64,000 bases of DNA from Helichrysum umbraculigerum. Taxonomy: Eukaryota > Streptophyta > Magnoliopsida > Asterales > Asteraceae. Shown piece after piece: positions 58,755 through 64,000 of the stretch (position 1 is its first letter; the number at the start of each line of letters is the position of its first letter). The translations under genes were made by a program, and so were the position numbers. A model generated the notes under the pieces. That model was not told the DNA's origin and searched no databases. It saw nothing but the letters and a program-made list of their open reading frames with translations. Where the stretch lies: positions 68,134,001-68,198,000 of the forward strand of contig CATIUR010000006.1 in the NCBI GenBank assembly GCA_949592205.1, in the 5' to 3' direction.

Positions 58755-61433
58755 TCAAAGTAATACTAATGTAGCTTCACTTGGACGAAACCCTCTTTTT
58801 TTCATCTCCTCAATCCACAATTTAGCGTCTTTACTCCTACCATTTTTATGCAATCCATGGGCCAAAGTTTCATATGTCCACTGATTCGGCTCATATCCTT
58901 TTCTACGCATCTTTTGAAACAACTTACAAGCATCATCCACCTGTTTAACACTTAATTTCCTTAAAAGCATATTATAAGTGTATATATCAAGTGGGAAGCA
59001 GTTTCTCACTACTTCTTCCAAATCATCCGAATCTATATCCTCTTGAAAACGATCAGAAAATAAACCGACAACTTCACCAAGTCTACAAATAGGCGATGAC
59101 TCAGATGATTCATCTGGGGGCCTCGATTCAACCCACGCGCGATATAACTCTTGATCCTTCAACGAACATAATAGCAAATTGTTACCAATGAAGGACGAAA
59201 TTGGACGCCCAACTCCTAAACAATCGTCAATGAGATCCACAATCTTTTCGTACCGTTTATTTCGGCACAACATATATACAAGTTCTTCGTAACATTCGAG
59301 ACTCGGTCTAACCTTTTTTTCTTTCTCTCGAATGCCTAAAAAATATCCTAACGCAAGATCGGGCTTATTTGCTTTGCAAAGACCGATCACAAGAGTGTTG
59401 CATATTTTTCTACCAATTTTTCTTCTTCTCAAGATTTCATCGTAGAAATGTAACGCATCAGATACTTTCACACCTTTTAAATAACATTTTAATAATAAAA
59501 TATCGGAACGTACGTTCGGAGATATTCCACTTCTTTTCATCATCTGATATACTTCTTTCGCCAAATCAGGTTTTTTCGCAAGACCAGCTCCTTCTATAAA
59601 GATGTTGAACTTACCACAATCGAGTTCATGAAGCGATAGTTGCATTTCTAGTAACCTTTGAAAATGCATCTCGAAATTCTCCATTTCACATACACTCTGA
59701 ATAACCGATAAGGTCAATTGTGGACTTGGTTTGTGACCTTTTTCTTGCATTTCGATAAGTAGTTTCGAAGCAATATCTCCCCTATTCAACTTTATAAACC
59801 CGTTTATCAAACTTTTATAAGCACATCCAGTTGTAACTTTATTAACGCATTTAAGCTCCTCATGTATTAAATAACCCTCTTCTACTCTCCCGGTCCTACA
59901 AAGCGCCTTAATGTAATTTTCGTGAATTTTATCACCCAATACAATATTATTCTCTAAAGCCACACGAAACAACTCGTTCATCATATCAAGCTTATCAAGC
60001 TTACATAAAGCATCCGCAAGAATCGAAAACGTCATTTTACCAGGAAAATAGCCTTGCTCGAGTGAATTCGTCAAAATACGATACGCATCAATAACGCTTC
60101 CGGCCCCACAAAGCGTGTTCATTAAATAATTGCACGCCATACTACTCAAAGATAACCCGATCTCATCTCTCGAATCGTACAAGCTAAGAGCATATTCAAC
60201 CATTCCCGCCTTACAAAAGAAACACAAAACGATATTCATAGTTAATTCGTCTGGAGGTACGTCACTTTCCTTCATCTCGATTATCAAATTACAAACTTCC
60301 TCGAGCTTGTTATCTCTCAAAAGACGTAATATCAACGTATTGTAACGAAAAACATCCGGGACATAATGTACAACTGATTCCGAGTCTCGTGTCTTCTGTA
60401 AAAACTCCATAGCCCCACCTAGCTTTTGAGCACGTACAAGCTCTCGAAGCCATATATCATAAACACGAAATTCCCCAAATTCATCAACCAATTTCCCAGC
60501 TTTATCAAACTGATCATCTTTACATAACCCATCTACGAGAGCACCAACTATGTACTGGCCACCTTTTAATTTGACCCCATTATCCATCACCCCACGAAGA
60601 TACGTTTCGGCCCTATCGAACTCCTTCTTCCTGCAAAAACCTTTAACTAATATAGAATGTGTGACCTCCGATTCAAACCCTCGATTCTTAATTTGTCTAG
60701 CAACCGACTCTACTCCGTCAAAATAATCCTCCTCCACAAGAGCATTTAAAAGCACATGATAAGCAAAAGCATCCAAATCGAGACCCTGGTAACGCATACG
60801 GCCAAATAATTGGAGTGCAATTTCTAGTTTGCCTGCGACAGCATAACCCATCACCAAAATATTATGAAAATTGGTCTTGTGACCACCTCGATGCTTAGCA
60901 TAGCTATCCAAATAACTCAACATTAAAGACATCAACTTTGCTCTAGACAAAATCTTGAAAATCGCATTGAATGTAGCTCGAGTATGGTGAAATCCAGGTT
61001 GTCGCCCGACCCAATCAAAGAACTTCAAGCAAGATAACACATCTTTTCCATAAAACAACACGTCAAGAACAAGTGCTTCCGTAAGATGAAGATTTAACCG
61101 TGATAATGCCACGTCAACGGCTTCACGTTGTGACACAAAATTTTCATCGTCACCGATGCTTTTTTCGCTGCTGCCATTAGATGATAATATCTCAAGTATA
61201 CGGTCAAGAGAAGGGTTCCGATTAGACTTGAACCATTCTTGAAATGTCACCACTATATCTTCTGCGTGTAATTTCTTTACTGGTGCTGGATAAGATGTAG
61301 ATAGTGGGTTTAAAAGAACGCTGTTTGTGGTGGCAGATGCTGCTATGGTTGAATAGTAGAAGGTCTCGTTGTTAATGAGAGGAGAAAGAAGAGCCCGAAT
61401 GGATGTTTGGTTCAGGTATCTTAGTCTTACCAT
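58755..61433 (-). CDS. P-class pentatricopeptide-repeat protein, 892 aa, probably mitochondrial
   Basis: A single uninterrupted exon. The N-terminus (MVRLRYLNQTSIRALLSPLI) is rich in Arg, Ser and Leu with few acidic residues, as in organelle targeting peptides. From about residue 150 to the end, helical repeats of about 35 residues follow, with typical phrases such as YNTLILRLLRDNKLEEVCNL, YMLCRNKRYEKIVDLID and YTYNMLLRKL. No E, DYW or SMR domain is seen, so it is P-class. Such proteins bind organelle RNA and act in splicing, stability or translation. Some remembered likeness to Arabidopsis At1g71210 exists but was not checked. No frame damage. Confidence 0.9.
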   Translation of the reverse strand: MVRLRYLNQTSIRALLSPLINNETFYYSTIAASATTNSVLLNPLSTSYPAPVKKLHAEDIVVTFQEWFKSNRNPSLDRILEILSSNGSSEKSIGDDENFVSQREAVDVALSRLNLHLTEALVLDVLFYGKDVLSCLKFFDWVGRQPGFHHTRATFNAIFKILSRAKLMSLMLSYLDSYAKHRGGHKTNFHNILVMGYAVAGKLEIALQLFGRMRYQGLDLDAFAYHVLLNALVEEDYFDGVESVARQIKNRGFESEVTHSILVKGFCRKKEFDRAETYLRGVMDNGVKLKGGQYIVGALVDGLCKDDQFDKAGKLVDEFGEFRVYDIWLRELVRAQKLGGAMEFLQKTRDSESVVHYVPDVFRYNTLILRLLRDNKLEEVCNLIIEMKESDVPPDELTMNIVLCFFCKAGMVEYALSLYDSRDEIGLSLSSMACNYLMNTLCGAGSVIDAYRILTNSLEQGYFPGKMTFSILADALCKLDKLDMMNELFRVALENNIVLGDKIHENYIKALCRTGRVEEGYLIHEELKCVNKVTTGCAYKSLINGFIKLNRGDIASKLLIEMQEKGHKPSPQLTLSVIQSVCEMENFEMHFQRLLEMQLSLHELDCGKFNIFIEGAGLAKKPDLAKEVYQMMKRSGISPNVRSDILLLKCYLKGVKVSDALHFYDEILRRRKIGRKICNTLVIGLCKANKPDLALGYFLGIREKEKKVRPSLECYEELVYMLCRNKRYEKIVDLIDDCLGVGRPISSFIGNNLLLCSLKDQELYRAWVESRPPDESSESSPICRLGEVVGLFSDRFQEDIDSDDLEEVVRNCFPLDIYTYNMLLRKLSVKQVDDACKLFQKMRRKGYEPNQWTYETLAHGLHKNGRSKDAKLWIEEMKKRGFRPSEATLVLL

Positions 61434-64000
61434 AATGTGCGAAGTAAGTTTCTTGTAACCTACTGCATCAACATTGCTCCAGGCATCTTATAGTATCACC
61501 ACCTATTAAAAAAAACAGAAAAAGAACAACAATTATAAACATGTGATTATATATAACTTGTACAAATATTCAATTCATATTGTAAACATAATAATCTGAC
61601 TTTTGAAATACAATTAGATAGTTTAATCAGTTGAGAAACACTTTCTGTGCTAGGTTTCAAATTTTACTAGGTTTCAATTTTTCCTGTTTCAGAAAGAATA
61701 AAAAATTCATTACTCTGTGACAGGTTTCCATTTGTACTAGGTTTCAAAATTTACCAGTTTCACCTGCTGAAGATAAAATACAACCCAGATCAACTGAGTT
61801 CAACACAAATGAGTTTTTATCGGACAACAATCCTAAAAATGAGTGCTAATAGGGCAAACTAAGTTGTGCAGATGACAAGCTGAATCCAATAAATTCTAAA
61901 AAATATAAATACCAATACTTGAACACAAATCATGTTTGATAGATACAACAGATTAAAATCATTTGATCAGAAGAATGAATAAACCAAAATACAAACATTC
62001 CGATATTATATTTATATTTATATATTGAAAGTGGATAAATTCATTTTCAAAGTAACCTACCATTGTGTCTGGGTATGCACACCGATGGATTTATCAAAAC
62101 CTGCCATCAATTATGAAAATTAATCAAATTTATTATTTCTACAAAGAAGATGAATGATTCTATATATACATATTATATACCAAAGCAGAAGAAAGGACGT
62201 AGATTAAAAACGAATTTCTTGAGGAAGATCTGATGATGTTTTAGGGTTTCAAAGATGTACTGGACACAAATTTGACTCAGTTAGATTTGGAAAATTTTCA
62301 ATTTCATACCCATACTATAGAGGTAAATACTGATTCTACCTTATACTTTATAACAAACTGCAATTTGAGCCATCACTTCACTCACCATATGTTTGGTAAT
62401 TGTGACGGGTAAGGAATCGTTATCACTTATTCAGGGTATTTTGAAAGTATGGAGAGTGAATTGACAATTTTATTTTCATTATGTCCTGATTATACATTTT
62501 GAAATTTTCTTGGCCGGTGTTTGTATCAACTAGTATACAATAGCACTGAGAAATTTTCAAAATCATTAGTCGTTAATATGAAGATCAAAGTAAGAATGAT
62601 ACGATTTTAAGTGCAGGAAGATAGCTCTAACAGCAACAATAGAAGTTTGTATATCACTGGAAGATCTGAAAGGACGACGACTAAAGTATAAAACAAAAAC
62701 TTATCACTCATTCGATTCCTTACTATACATAAATGTGCTTGCTCTAAGATAGACCGATGAGATCAATCAGATCTATGAGTCTAGAAATGATTGCCCATGC
62801 CTAGTAGTCTTGTACTCATAATATATATTACTGTGTGTCAAAGTTAGGGTTGGCTCAAAGTATGCAATTGAAGCTAAGGCTGGGCTCCTCGATTTAGTAA
62901 GGCCCCCAATTTTCAGGTGTTTGGATATACTGAAAACCTAATAATGGCGACTCGAAGTAGTAATAATCAACTTTGTAGAGTGTTGAAAATCCAAAAACCG
63001 AATATTGATTGTTGGCAACATCATATTTAAACACATGATGAATTATCATAGTTTGTAAGAAGCTGCTACAACAAAACTTCTTTCTATAGGGTATATGATT
63101 ATCTAACTAACTTAAAGTCCTTAACTTTAATCATTTTAAAGCAACTGGATTCTATTTTTTGCATCTTAAATGATACTAAATAGTAATACTAGTAGCAGCA
63201 GGGACCAAAAAAAGAGAGGCACAATCCAAAAGATAAAGAAAACAGCATTTCTATATGTAAGGAGCTACAAAATTATGATTGTGTATTCATTGAAATTTCA
63301 CCCAGTGCCTAGTCTAGTACTAATCAGATAGAAAAAAGTATTAACTTTTTTGCGAAAACAAACTATTACTGCAATTATTAATCAAAATTAAACTAAGCAA
63401 AAAGATCTATTAATACTTCAAATTTATAATAAGCATTTCACAAAAAGAAAAATAAAAAGTTTATCGTTTTTATTAGTTTTCTTTTATACATAAAATTGCT
63501 AACTGTTAGAACCTAATCCAAAATCAACCATCAGTTACTATTTTAAAACCCATTAAACACAACCATTAATCAACCTTTTTGATAACAAAAAGGTGTTACT
63601 GGTAACTATATAAAAATAATATACATATATGTCTTTACGTATATATAAGAATAAATCAAAATAAAAAGTAAGGTAATTTGGATAAGATGTTACCTCTGAA
63701 ATGCAAGTGCTAACGTCGAATCTAATTGAGAAATGAAGAAGAAAAAAAAGGTGAAATTGAGTAAACGGCGGTGTAGATACGACGGAACAAAGCGACGGTG
63801 CGTGACAATGGCGGCGGCTAGATGATGACGGAGCTGAGAAGAAGAAGAGATCTTGTGATTTTGATTTTCTTTTTGATTTTTGATTTTTTGATTTGATAAT
63901 ATTATTATTTATTATTACTATGTATTTAACTGGGTAAATACCCGTCCGTTAGACAGTATCATTAAAAATCAATCAATATATACATATTATTATAACTTAA
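61434..64000 (-). other. PPR upstream region with probable 5' UTR intron
   Basis: On the minus strand a T-rich acceptor (TTTTTTTTAATAG) ends at 61503, about 70 bases before the PPR ATG. A donor CAGAG|GTAACA lies at 63693, after a CT-rich, leader-like stretch (about 63694-63880). These could bound a 2.2-kb leader intron. An alternative is a start near 62250, where a telo-box (AAACCCTAAA, 62240-62249) is followed by a CT-rich leader. No protein-coding exon was found here. Confidence 0.4.
62240..62249 (-). promoter_or_regulatory. Telo-box AAACCCTAAA upstream of the PPR gene
   Basis: The motif on the minus strand lies about 810 bases upstream of the PPR ATG. Telo-boxes are common in promoters and leaders of plant genes for translation and organelle biogenesis. 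Confidence 0.4.

Overview
This window looks like plant nuclear DNA, from a eudicot. Two intron-structured or single-exon plant genes sit at the right: a bZIP factor of the TGA1/TGA4 type and a P-class pentatricopeptide-repeat (PPR) gene. The left three quarters is a nested stack of Ty3/gypsy LTR retrotransposons (Tekay-like chromoviruses and one Athila-like element). The Tekay families would fit an Asteraceae-like genome, but that placement is an inference.

Layout, from oldest host to youngest guest. Element D (Tekay-like) is the outermost: its 5' LTR fragment is at 18910-19983, its broken gag-pol at 43874-48580 and its truncated 3' LTR at 48593-49523. Element A, a relative of D (1-18909, 5' LTR off the left edge), lies inside D's 5' LTR. 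Element B (Athila-like, minus strand, 3358-15585, target duplication ATTTC) splits A's pol between RNase H and integrase. Element C (Tekay-like, 20025-43731, duplication ATAAG) lies in D's 5' leader. Element E (gag-only, 23996-31646, duplication CCTAG, LTRs that appear identical) lies in C's 5' leader. F is a solo LTR (40632-42711, duplication TTATT) in C's 3' LTR.

Coding state. A, C and D polyproteins are recognisable in full order (gag, protease, RT, RNase H, integrase, chromodomain-like tail) but carry stops or frameshifts. B keeps an uninterrupted 1565-codon frame in which the gag core appears to be missing. E keeps an intact gag and no pol, and carries a decayed protease fragment upstream of gag. 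C has an accessory reading frame upstream of gag with one internal stop.

The most unusual signal is in the LTRs. Several families carry clusters of short perfect inverted repeats built on a common CCGGCGG heart (GATCCG-G-CGGATC, GAATCCG-G-CGGATTC, TACCCG-G-CGGGTA), or other hairpin arrays. They lie in a similar slot, roughly 150-300 bases downstream of a GTAAG splice-donor-like site.

Right part (49524-64000): a Stowaway-type MITE, the TGA gene in eight coding exons (359 aa), a second Stowaway MITE, a foldback repeat, a candidate two-exon membrane microprotein (minus), and the 892-aa PPR gene (minus) with a probable long 5' UTR intron. All calls come from reading the sequence; no database search was run.
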